Origin: Auricularia sp. M13
Taxonomy: Eukaryota; Basidiomycota; Agaricomycetes; Auriculariales; Auriculariaceae
Length of the DNA stretch: 64,000 nt
Assembly: GCA_037042915.1 (NCBI GenBank)
Contig: CM073198.1
Span: 2,542,001 to 2,606,000 of the forward strand
Direction: 5' to 3'
The translations under genes were made by a program, and so were the position numbers. The notes under the pieces are model-generated. The model was not told the DNA's origin. It was given only the letters and a program-made list of their open reading frames with translations, and made no database searches. Position 1 is the first letter of the stretch; each line of letters begins with the position of its first letter. Positions 46,840 to 57,126 of this stretch are shown one piece after another.

Positions 46840-48748
46840 TTAGACCCTCTGCCCGCGGCCAATGGTGGTGACCTTGAAGCCGATCTTCCTCAGCTTCTCC
46901 GCGTCGATGAGCAGACGGCCGTCAAAGAGGAAAGCGGGCTTGTTCATGGTGTCGTAAACCTTCTGCCAGTCGATCTCCTTGAACTCCTTCCACTCGGTCG
47001 CGATGATGATGGCGTCGACATTCTTGCAAGCGTCGAGGGCAGAGGGGCTAATAGTGATGTTTTTCTTGACTGCATGGCAAGTTAGACAACAGAAGTACTG
47101 TCGAGGTTGCAACACTCACGCGTATCCGCGGTGGTGCCCGGAAGGACTTCGGTCAGGTCCTGCCCTACAGACGGGTCAATATGCTATCACGGCTGCACTG
47201 TACAGCGTGCTCTTACAGATCTGAGCGTGCTCGACCTGAAACCAGATCAGCAAGGCGGAACGACGGAAGTGACATCATGCTGCGAAATGCGCACCTTGGG
47301 GTCGTAAACGTTGATCAAGGCGCGCTCTTGGTAGAAGTTCTTGATGAGCGTGATAGCAGCGGACTCGCGGGTGTCGCCCGTGTCGGCCTTGAATGCGAAA
47401 CCGAGCACGGCCAGGCGCTACGGCATATGCATAAGTACGGCCACCTCACCAGCCACGAAGATTAATTTCACCTTGCCGGTGATGGTGTTGAAGAGCGTGT
47501 CGACAACGGTGCGCGAGAAGCGGGCCTTCTGGTACTCGTTCATTTCGACGACTTGGCGCCAATAAGCGGCCACCTCGGGAAGATGGAGGCTCTCCGAAAG
47601 GTACACCAGGTTGAGGATGTCCTTCTGGAAGCAGCTGCCGCCAAAGCCGACCGACGCCCTGAGGAACTTGGGGCCCACACGGCTGTCATAGCCGACGGCG
47701 TTCGCGACCTCGTCGATGTTGGCACCGGTCGCCTCACAGATGGCGGAAAGAGCGTTGATGGACGAGATGCGCTGCGCGAGCATCGCGTTGGCCGCCTAAA
47801 TGAACGCATTAGGGGCTCCAGTCGCGACCCATCGCAGAAGTCACGCACGAGCTTGGAAAGCTCCGACGACCACAAGCCGACTGTCAGAATGCGGTCCTTC
47901 CTATGTGTCATGTTAATGTCTGGCCCGGCGTGGACGTATGGGAGGATCCTCACGGAACCCAGTTGGCGTAGACGTTTGCAAGGGCCTGGCATGCGGCAAT
48001 GCCTTCTGGGGATTGGAGGGAACCGATCAGAACACGGTCCGGAGCAAAAAGGTCGTTGATGGCTGTTCCCTCAGCGAGGAACTCTGGGTTGGAGAGGATG
48101 TCGAAGCGGACGCCGGGCTTGGAGTTGGCCTCGAGGATGGTGCGCATGGACTCTGCGGTGCGGCACGGCACGGTCGACTTTTCGACGACGATCTTGGAAC
48201 TGTTGGCGACGCGGGCGATCTGGCGCGTCGCGAGCTCGACAAAGCTGGCAGACAAGGGTCAACGGCGCGTCAGGACGTAATAAGGGGGGTTCCGCGTACT
48301 TGAGGTCGGCGGCAAAGCCAGCGCCAATGCCGGCCTTCTTGGTGGGCGTGTTGACGGAGACGAAGATGAGATCGGCCTCCTGGATGGCCTTCTCGACGTC
48401 GGTGGAGAAGAAGAGATTGCGTCCGCGGGCCTGGCGGACGACGTCCTCGAGACCAGGCTCGTAGATGGGCAGGGAAAAGTTGGGCGAGTTCCAGGCATCG
48501 ATGCGCGCCTTGTTGAGGTCGACGATGGTGACCTGGATGTGCGGGCACTTGAGCGCGATGACGGCGCAGGTGGGCCCGCCTGGGCGAGATTAGGCCCTGT
48601 ATGCGGCGGTCAGGGGCAGCGACGCGTACCAACGTAGCCGGCGCCGACTGCGGGAGCGTGGGTAAGGGCGCATACAGGCAGCGGCGGCGGGGCGGGGGCA
48701 CGCACTGCAGCAAATCTTCTTGACGGAGACGACCTGGGGAGCAGCCAT
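46840..48748 (-). CDS. UGD1: UDP-glucose 6-dehydrogenase
   Basis: Oxidises UDP-glucose to UDP-glucuronate with two NAD+, supplying UDP-GlcA and UDP-xylose. The start [14 protein letters not shown] at 48748 is joined across short introns to [17 protein letters not shown] (Rossmann motif). [46 protein letters not shown] and [16 protein letters not shown] follow. The catalytic cysteine is in [18 protein letters not shown]. The C-terminal UDP-binding part has [13 protein letters not shown] and [16 protein letters not shown]. The last exon runs to the stop at 46840. In Cryptococcus the orthologue is required for capsule. Divergent from LCB2 with 101 bp between start codons. Confidence 0.96.
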
Positions 48749-48849
48749 TGTAGACGGGGATGGGGGCAGGAGGACAAGGAGCGGAGCCTGGGTTGGGCGA
48801 TCGGGCGCGGGCAAGGGCTAGCTAAAGAAGGGCGGCGCGCGGAGTTGGA
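48749..48849. promoter_or_regulatory. 101-bp bidirectional promoter between UGD1 and LCB2
   Basis: Only 101 bp separate two divergent start codons, so both 5' UTRs and core promoters must overlap or lie within the neighbouring genes. Very GC-rich, purine-rich on the plus strand (GGGGATGGGGGCAGGAGG), no TATA box seen. Confidence 0.6.
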
Positions 48850-50723
48850 ATGTCCCGTCTGTCCTCAGCAGTCATGGCCTCCGCGCCGGCCTTCGCGGAC
48901 AACGAGTTCGGCGCGTGCGCCAACGAGCAGTACCGCTTCACGTCGCGCCAGCCAGAGGGTCGCGAGTTCGAGCCCGGCCACGAGCAGGAGGCCCCGCTTT
49001 TCATTCTGCTGCAGACCTATGTCTCCTACGTCCTCGTCATCTGCGTCGGCCATCTCAGAGACTTCTTCGGCAAGCGTCTGCGCCCCCAGAACTACAGGCA
49101 CCTCATGCCGAGCAATGTGCGTGACACCGTGACAGCGCCGAGCGCGTAACTCAATGCTTGCTCTCAGGGTTATGCCGCCCTCAACTCGGACTTCGACTCG
49201 TTCTACACCCGCCGGCTCAAGGCCCGCATCGACGACTGCTTCTCGTACCCAACCACGGGCGTGCCTGGCCGCACTGTCGCCCTGCTTGAGCGCCAGACGC
49301 TCGACTACAACGCGACCTACCAGCCAACTGGCAAACAGCTCAGGGCCCTCAACATCTCGTCCTACAACTACCTCGGCTTCGCACAGGCACGCGGAGGCTG
49401 CGCTGACGCAGTCGAGGCTGGCATCCGCCGCTATGGCATCACCTCCGGAGCCGCTCGTCTCGAGGGCGGCACGCTGGACCTGCACCAGCAGGCCGAGGCT
49501 CTCATTGCCCGCTTCGTCGGCCAGGAGGACTCGCTCGTCGTCTCCATGGGATTTGCCACCAACTCGACCACCATTCCCGCCCTCGTCTCCAAGGGCTGCC
49601 TGGTCATTTCGGACTCGTATAACCATTCGTCCATCCGCTTCGGAGTCCGTCTATCCGGCGCTTCCATTCGCGTCTTCCAGCACAACGACATGAGAGATCT
49701 CGAGAACTTGTTGCGCGAATGTATTTCCCAGGGCCAGCCTAGGAATCACCGTCCATGGAAGAAAATTCTTGTTATCGTCGAGGGTCTTTACAGTATGGAG
49801 GGCACCATGGTCGACCTCCCACGGTTAATTGCGCTCAAGAAAAAGTACAAGGTCCGCGGTTTGCATATATGCAATTCCTTCCTGCTAATGCCGCTCAGTT
49901 CTACCTCTTCGTCGACGAGGCCCATTCTATAGGAGCCCTCGGCCCACGCGGCCGTGGAGTCTGTGATTACTTTGGAATATCGCCGCGGAACATCGACATT
50001 CTCATGGGCACCTTTACCAAATCCTTCGGCGCGTCCGGCGGCTATATCGCCGGCTCTCGGGCGCTCATATCGCGCCTCCGCCTGCGCTCGCACGCGGGCT
50101 CGTACGCCGAGTCGATGACGCCGCCGGTGCTCACGCAGATCATCGCGAGCATGGCGAGCATCATGGGCGTCGAGGGCTACGCGGCCGCGCTGACGAACGG
50201 CCGCTCGCCCGCGCACACGCCCGGCAGCGGCCTGACGGCGCACTCGCCCGTCTTCGAGCACCTCGGCCCCGCGCCCGTGCACATGATCCCAAAGTGGATC
50301 GACCTGCCGCCGGCGCTGCGCGATGGCTCGGAGGGCGGCACGCGCCTGAACCGCCTGTGCTTCAACTCGCGCTACCTGCACCGCGGCCTGCGCAAACTCG
50401 GCTTCATCGTCTACGGCCACGAGAACTCGCCCATCGTGCCGCTGCTGCTGTACAACATTGGCAAGATGGCGCCCTTCTCGCGCATGATGCTCGCGCGCAA
50501 GGTCCCCATCGCCATCGTCATCGTCGCCTACCCCGCCACGTCCCTCACGACCGCCCGCGTCCGCTTCTGCGTCAGCGCGGCACACACGAAAGGCGACATG
50601 GACGAGCTGCTGCGCGCGTGCGACGAGATAGGCGATGTCCTCAACCTGAAATACAATGACGGCGAGCGCTGGACAATCGACCAGGTCATCGACCGCGCCG
50701 TCGAACTCGTCCACATCCCATAG
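48850..50723 (+). CDS. LCB2: Serine palmitoyltransferase subunit 2
   Basis: Pyridoxal-phosphate subunit of the ER enzyme that condenses serine and palmitoyl-CoA, the first and committed step of sphingolipid synthesis. The start is MSRLSSAVMASAPAF; an N-terminal membrane segment (LLQTYVSYVLVICVGHL) precedes the fold-type I aminotransferase domain. Landmarks: NISSYNYLGFAQARGG, RLEGGTLDLHQQAEALIA, VEGLYSMEGTMVDLP, VDEAHSIGALGPRGRG, and the PLP lysine in GTFTKSFGASGGYIAG. The last exon, from about 49908, carries most of the C-terminal domain to HIP at 50723. Two introns are seen (about 49119-49166 and 49854-49899). The catalytic lysine identifies LCB2 rather than LCB1. Confidence 0.96.
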
Positions 50724-51275
50724 AGGGCCGAGGGTCATTCGCCGGTTATTTCTCTGCTAGCACTGACGCGCCAGCCGATTACCCTGGTGCTGCTAAGTAG
50801 CATACATTACCTTTTTACTTTACTTTTGCATGGTTATAGATCAGCACGCTTGTCGTGTGCAATGGAAGACGAAACAGGCACTGAGATGTATTTCTCAGGG
50901 GGCTGTTAGGAATACAATCCGCTTGCGGGGGCTAGAACGCATATCAAAGCAGATGAGACAGACAAACGCGCGCAAACCATTCAACTGCGCGAACCGGAGA
51001 CAGCTTGGAATACCTACACACTAACACAACAGTCCGATGGGGAAAAGCACGGGCGAGAGCTGGGGATGGGGAACGGCCAGACGCAGTTGGCATTCTACCC
51101 ACTCTAGCGAGGCGCGTTTCGCATCCCGGCGCAACGACGAGCGCTATGCCCGACGCTGCGAAACAGATGCACAATCCGGCAGGAGACCACATCTGAACAA
51201 TAAATGTAGGACTCGTCGAGATCACTGAGCAACCATTGTGTCCTCTGAGGGGAACATCGCGAGCAACAGGGCACA
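50724..51275. other. 552-bp convergent 3' spacer
   Basis: Between the stop codons of LCB2 (plus) and the SMG7/EST1-like gene (minus). No recognisable gene. Confidence 0.45.
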
Positions 51276-54200
51276 TCAAGACCACGGCCTTTGCATGGGC
51301 ACGTTTCCTTGCACAGGCGCGGTGCCTTGGAGGGGGAACCCGCCGGGATGGATGAATGGGGGCGCCTGAGCGTCCAAACCCGAGGGGTCAAAGTAGCTGC
51401 GCGGCCGGGCGACAGGCTGCTGGAGTTGGGGTTTGTACGGTCCGTATAATGGTGAATTCGATTGCGCCTGCACCGGCGGCAGTCGCGGATACGCAGAAGA
51501 GGCGCCGGGGAAGGCAGCCGTCGTCGGTGACTGCTGGTAGAAGGCGCGCGTGGGCGATGCTGTATTGACCGAGTTCCACGGCGACTGCGACTGGGAAGGC
51601 GCGGTGGCTTGGGAGAACGCTCCATTGGGGGTTGTAAACGCTCCGTTTGGCGCAGAGAACGACCCAGTGGGCGTGTGTGACGAAAAAGAGCCGTTCTGGA
51701 CATGCGAGAAAGGCCCATTTGGTGTGTGCGGAAAGTTTCCATTCTGTGTAAGCGGGAAGGAACCGTTCTGCGAATGGGAGAAGGAACCGTTCTGCATATG
51801 GGAGAAGGACCCATTCGGCGGTTGCGAGAATGAGGCAGGTGCTTGCTGCGCCATATGACCATTGGGCATGCCAGTGGGCGAATTTGCATCGTGGCTCGTC
51901 GACCAGATCGACGCAAGGTTGGAAGAAGCGCCAAACAGCAATGGAGGAGGCGCAAGCGGCTTCTGAACCGGGTCATTCAAATGACGGCCACCAAGCATGG
52001 TATTGACAAGATCCATTGCGGTAGTTGACGACGTGCGATTATGCATCGGCGGTCGACCCAGCGGGCTGATGGGGCTCGGAGGTGTTGGACGTGTCGTAGC
52101 CACAGTGCGTCTAAGCGAAAGATGTGAGCAATAGCAGACACAGAGTGGCAGCTCAGCGCACCCAGGTGTCATCAAACTCTTGGGATTCTTTGGATACAGA
52201 ATCTGCTCCTCATCGTCGTCATCCTCGTCTAATGTTGCGTTCATGGCTAGGCGGACAGGGTCGTCTTCGGTTCTTGTGCTAACCGTCCGCGCGTCATCTT
52301 CAACCTCTTCGACTGGCTTCACTTCCTGGCTCTTCTTGACTTGCCCGCGGAGATGTGCATAGTCGGAGACTGATGCGGGGATAAAGTCCAGCGGGCTCGT
52401 GGATGGCTCTACAGGGATGCCTTCTTGTACGCGAACAAACTTGCCATTTGCGTAGGAGATCGGAGAATCCTGCGAGGCGATCAGCAAAGCAAATACAAGT
52501 TGAAAAATCCCAACCTTAAGGTTCCCAAGCTCCATAGCGTCACGAAGCAGATCGTGTATGCGCATCAGCTGCTCCTCGTTCGGGTGGACCTCGCTCTGCG
52601 ACTGAGCAAGACCATTGGCAGTCTCTGTGGAGGGCTGGTGCATAGCTTTCTTCAACGGAGCAAAGCCGATCAAGTCAACGTCCTCCTCTAGAGCGCCCTT
52701 CATAGGCTTCAGCGTTTCCATCGGAAATACGCGGATGAGCAACGAAGCAAAGTCGGTGTAGGCATCCCAGAGTTTCGCGGCGGTGTCAGAGAGCTCGGGG
52801 CCTGTCGGCGCCTGTGGCCCGGATATGGAGTCGAGATTCGTGACAAGCCATTTCGTACAAATGCGAAGAGACGGCAGCATTCGACGAAGCACAGCAGTGA
52901 TGTGCTGTGCGATGTCGAGCGCGGTGTCGGCCGGCGTACTAGTCGTATCTGCAAGCTCTGCGATGCCGATTTGCATAAGGACACGAAACACGTCGAGGAT
53001 GTGGCAGAGAATGAATGTCTCCAAGGGCGCGCGCTTCTTGGACTCCCTCGACTTGGGGCCGCGATACATGCGATGCGTCCAGAGAGCGCCGATAGCAAGC
53101 ACGACAGTCTTGCAGATGAGCTCCGACGGCAGGACGCGATCAGCTACCTGAGCCTCCAGTTGCCTCACCACTGCCTCGGAATACTGCGGCAACTCGTACA
53201 AACTGCACAGGAGCGGGTTAGCCAGGGCACGCAAGACCGAGACGAGACGAACTCGGACTGGTCAGAGCGCCATAAAGAGTGCAATATGATAACGGATTTC
53301 TTGAAGTTTTCCACCTGTATGCGAGGAGGGATGTCTTCGCCCTCCGGCTGGTCGGGTTCGTAGTCCTCGAGGTGGGCATCCAGATACCTGCCCATTTGCT
53401 TCTCCATGTTTTCGAGCGCCGCAGTGTAAGGTTTTCGCACGCAGAGGGAGCGGTAATAATGATACAGAGCGCCGAAGGTCTCCACCTCGTACGAGGAGAG
53501 GATGGCGAGCTGGTGGGATGAGTTGCCGGACTCGGGGTACATGGCACGCGCCTGCTCGTAGCAGTCCCTCGCGCGGGCGTAGTTGCGCGGGCGTGGGGCG
53601 GGCTCCCGACGACCTCCGCGGCCTCCGCGGCGGGCGGGCTCGTCATGGGTTTCCTTCCCAGCACGTGGCCGGCCTCCGCTTTCGTTCCACTGCTCCCGGT
53701 ACCGCGCGATGTCGCCAATCGAGACAAGGGCCTTGCTCAATATGAGAAGCCTGTCAGGGAGCTGGCCAGGGCTGACGGGGAACGGTTCTGCCTCTTCTGG
53801 GAAGAGGTGCGCGCGCGAGCGCGGCTGGCCGTTGGGTGGCGGCTCGTCGTCGGGCTCGCTCACGACGATGCCGAGGATGGCGAGCGTGGGCTTAGTCTGC
53901 TCGAGCGCGAACTGGCGGACGAAGCGCGCGACAAACGCGATCCAGAACTTCTCTTCCTCGGCGAGAAACTGGCGGAAGCGCTGGGCGAGCTTGCGGTACT
54001 CGACCGGTCCGTGGCGACTCCGCGATGGCGGCCGCGTCTCCGGCGGCGCGGAGATGATCTTGTCGAGCTGGGCGAGCTTGTCCTTGTAGACGGCGATGAA
54101 TGCGTGCGATGTGTCGAGCCACATCCGCGTGTCGACCGCCTTCGACTGTGGCGCGTACGGGTGACATAGTAGCTGCTGCAGATACAGCCTGCGCAGCCTG

Positions 54201-54421
54201 GGCCAGGCAGTCAGTAGGGTCCCCAGAGCTCAGGAAATGCTTACTTCTGGCGCTGGAACTCAGTATCCTTGTCCCATGGATCGCGGTTCGACCCTAGTAG
54301 CTCCTTGAGCTTGCCGTGTACGATGGAGATCTCCCTGGGCGCGCACGGTGAGCGGCGCTCGGGTATTCTGGGCGTGGGCGACTCACTTTACAAGAACGGA
54401 CACTGAAGACTGGTCCTGCAT
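51276..54421 (-). CDS. EST1/SMG7-like TPR protein (nonsense-mediated decay or telomerase-associated)
   Basis: The start is MQDQSSVSVLVK at 54421, followed by an intron and REISIVHGKLKELL, KDTEFQRQKLRRLYLQQL. The 14-3-3-like/TPR N-terminal half has RQFLAEEEKFWIAFVARF, LSKALVSIGDIARYREQW, ARDCYEQARAMYPESG and QLAILSSYEVETFGALYHYY, a signature of EST1/SMG5-7. The helical second half (about 51276-53185) has FKKSVIILHSLW, LSDTAAKLWDAYTDFA and HDLLRDAMELGNLK. The C-terminal 250 residues are low-complexity, with an eight-residue repeat of the type NGSFSHxQ at 51606-51829 and a P/Q-rich end. No PIN domain, so more SMG7- than SMG6-like. The intron at about 53185-53219 is only 35 nt. Confidence 0.85.
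51606..51829 (-). repeat. Coding tandem repeat, about 24 bp per unit
   Basis: Within the SMG7-like gene, at least eight imperfect units encode NGSFSHMQ, NGSFSHSQ, NGSFPLTQ, NGNFPHTP, NGPFSHVQ and shorter NGAF variants. DNA units such as GAAGGAACCGTTCTGC recur on the plus strand. Confidence 0.85.
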
Positions 54422-54584
54422 GCTGGCAAGAGCCTAGTCAACCGCGGTTCTGCATCGAGGCTCTGGTACAGCGTCAGGGAAGTTGTGATTCGAACACCGC
54501 CGCAATGCAGCATGACACTGCACCCGCGCTGACTTGCAGGTCTTTCGGCACTCTACACGCATGCATTCCTTCTGGCTACAATAT

Positions 54585-57029
54585 CTAACTCAGGTCCATC
54601 GGGTCGTCTATAGTGCCCTGCCCGATTACGGCCCCCTCCGACGCTGCGGCCAATTCAGCCTCAAAATTGCGGTTGTGCTGTTCGACCGTACTCTGCGTGT
54701 CGATCAGCACGCGCGAGCGGGGCGAGCGGGAAACCTACCAAAACATCGTGAGGCCAAGAGGCCGTCGATGGAGGTGCTTCCTCGCCATCCGCCCGAGCGT
54801 AGAACAACATATACGGTCCAGCGCCCATGTGCAGTCCAGACGTGTCATTGAGAACGGCGTCCTCAGTGACCTACGACCAATGAGCTGAAATCCGACATCG
54901 TAATCGAAGCAAGACAGTACCTCAGTGGCGTGGGCATCTTGGACTTTCCACCACTTCCCATTGTCATCTTTGACACAGCTCCAAACATGCGTGCGTGTAT
55001 AGAGCCCATCGTGGAACAAGACGCCACGCAGCTCGTACTGAAATCCAGTCAGTGATAGAGTTGACTGGTGATGACAACGACGGGCACATACACGGTGCTT
55101 TTGCATGTCTGGGGTGTCAAAAAGAGTTGCAGCGGCGCTCTGGAGGCCGTCCACCTGAGCGTTTATGCTGACGAGCTCGTTCTCCACTCGCGCCAGAACC
55201 TTGCTCAATTTGACCTTGGCCGTCTCTAGTTGCGCTTTTCTCTCGGGCGTCCCGTCGTTTGATGCCACTTCGGCGAAATAATGCAGTGATGCTCGTACGT
55301 CCTTCAGTGTGTCTCGACCCTTCCAATGCTTGTCAATCCATGACAATGCAACGGTGCATGTTACGCACATTCAATTCCGTCAGAGCCTTTCTCCGAAGGT
55401 ACAGCGCGTCAACAGCCTCGCTATGGGTCTTCGATTTGGCGATGCGGTTCATGGCCTCATACGCATTTTCGAAAGCAAATCGATCGGGGTGGAAGGTGAC
55501 CGGATAGTGGAATGGCTTCTTCTCTGTTGCGGGAGGAAACCCTCCTTCCTTGTGGTCGATGTGAAAGACCAGCACCTCAGGGAAGCTGAAAAAGCATTTC
55601 CAGGGATGCGGATTGTTGAGTTCTTGCGACAGTGCAGATATTAGGTCAACGGAGTCCTGCTGGTGCGCGACGCGGATAAAGGCCACTGGGGCCGCCTCGT
55701 TTGGCTGGTTGATATCACCAAACGAGGACCTAAGCAAGCTGTCGGTTTGCGTATAAGCCCCTTCGCACATCGTACGAGAAGACGTAAGTTACCTTTTGCG
55801 TTCACTCCAGCCCGAAATCAATCCGTAGGTATCAAAGCCTTGCCCCAAGTACTCTAAGACAGCTGTAGGAGTACTTAGGAGCGGAGATGGACGCGCAACC
55901 GAACATACGCACCGCAGCTATGAGGACCCGGAATCTGAGTGGGACTACTGTCCTTCACGACGGCATCTCCCAAGAAAGTGTCCAAATTCATGGTGGATTG
56001 AATGGAGTTCTCCATTTCCACAAATATTTCCTGAATATTCTTCAAAGCGCTGGCCTCTAGTATACAGTCAATAGCAGCCAGATGCGGATAGCTGAGTCCG
56101 TGTTGCGCACCTGTTATCTCGGACGCCGCATCTTCAATGCGGAGTTCCTTGACCGCGTTGCGAAAGCGAGGGACATGATATAACGCTTGGAATATATGTG
56201 CCAGATAGGCTGCATGCCATGACCGCGCTCGCAATGCGATTGGACTGTAACGCGCGTCAGGTTCGCGATAGAGATGCTGCTCTAGCTACACATACTGGCC
56301 AGGGATGCGCCTACGCTCTTTCACGGGGGGTTCCTCGTACGCATCTGTGCTCGATTCAATGAGGCTGGACGACAAGCTGGCTTCGAGAGCGCGATTGAGC
56401 TCCTGGTCTTCAGTCGAAATCATGGGGACCTCGCAGCCGCAGCCTCAGTCTACTGGAACCGACAGTCACAATGGTACTTACGTCGGTGCGGGGTGCAAGC
56501 TGCCAGTTCTCCTTCTTGTATTCGTCCGAGTAGTAGGATGGAGGCATCTGCGCGGACGGCGTTTCGAGCGACGCGCGCAGAGCTTGTGCAAGCCCAGCGT
56601 CGTCATCGGGTGTGGATGTAAGGTCAATAATCGAGCCACGCTTGGGCGAGGCTACGGATTATCGTCAGCGGTATGTCGAGATGCCGTGTACGCGGCGGAG
56701 ACTGACGAGGTGGCGCGTTCAATGCACCGTGCTCCAGATCGCGCGTCGGCGCAGATACGGTGACCAGCTACTTGACGCTCAACGGATGCCACACAATGCG
56801 GTATTCGCTGATAGACTTACTGGAGGCTCGGCAAGCAGGTGCTCAGCAGCTGTGTTCAGGTTCCAGTTGCATTTCTCCAGCGCCGCTGCAGTCGACGCGC
56901 GTTAGAACACGTGCACCGCGGCGCGGCACAAAAGGCTTCACATAGCACCTGGTGCTCAGGCTTTTCCAGCATCATGACGAGCTGGGCTACAGACTCCCTC
57001 CGTTCTGGCGATAGCGACGACGATGACAT
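54585..57029 (-). CDS. Ubiquitin-specific protease-like protein (USP25/28 or Ubp2 type) without recognisable Cys box
   Basis: The start is MSSSSLSPERRE at 57029, then LVMMLEKPEHQVLCEA and ALEKCNWNLNTAAEHLL, a UBA-like N-terminus. Further downstream, AAYLAHIFQALYHVPRFRNAVKE at about 56160-56200 aligns with the USP region that follows GNTCYL, but the cysteine box itself reads ALRARSWHAAYL. Later: PEVLVFHIDHKEGGF, FHYPVTFHPDRFAFENAYEAM, a helical insert (VKLSKVLARVENELVSINAQ) and the His box GVLFHDGLYTRTHVWSCVKD with WWKVQDAHATEV. The stop at 54585 follows an acidic tail ending DDPMDLS. Either a pseudo-deubiquitinase or a diverged or misassembled box. It lies just upstream of the SMG7-like gene on the same strand. 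Confidence 0.75.
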
Positions 57030-57126
57030 TGCAGGAGCGCGACAAGATAGTGCGACAACAAAGATGAGATGAGATGCATCCGGACAAACAAACACGGGCA
57101 GCCACAGTGCACTGTCCGAAATTACA

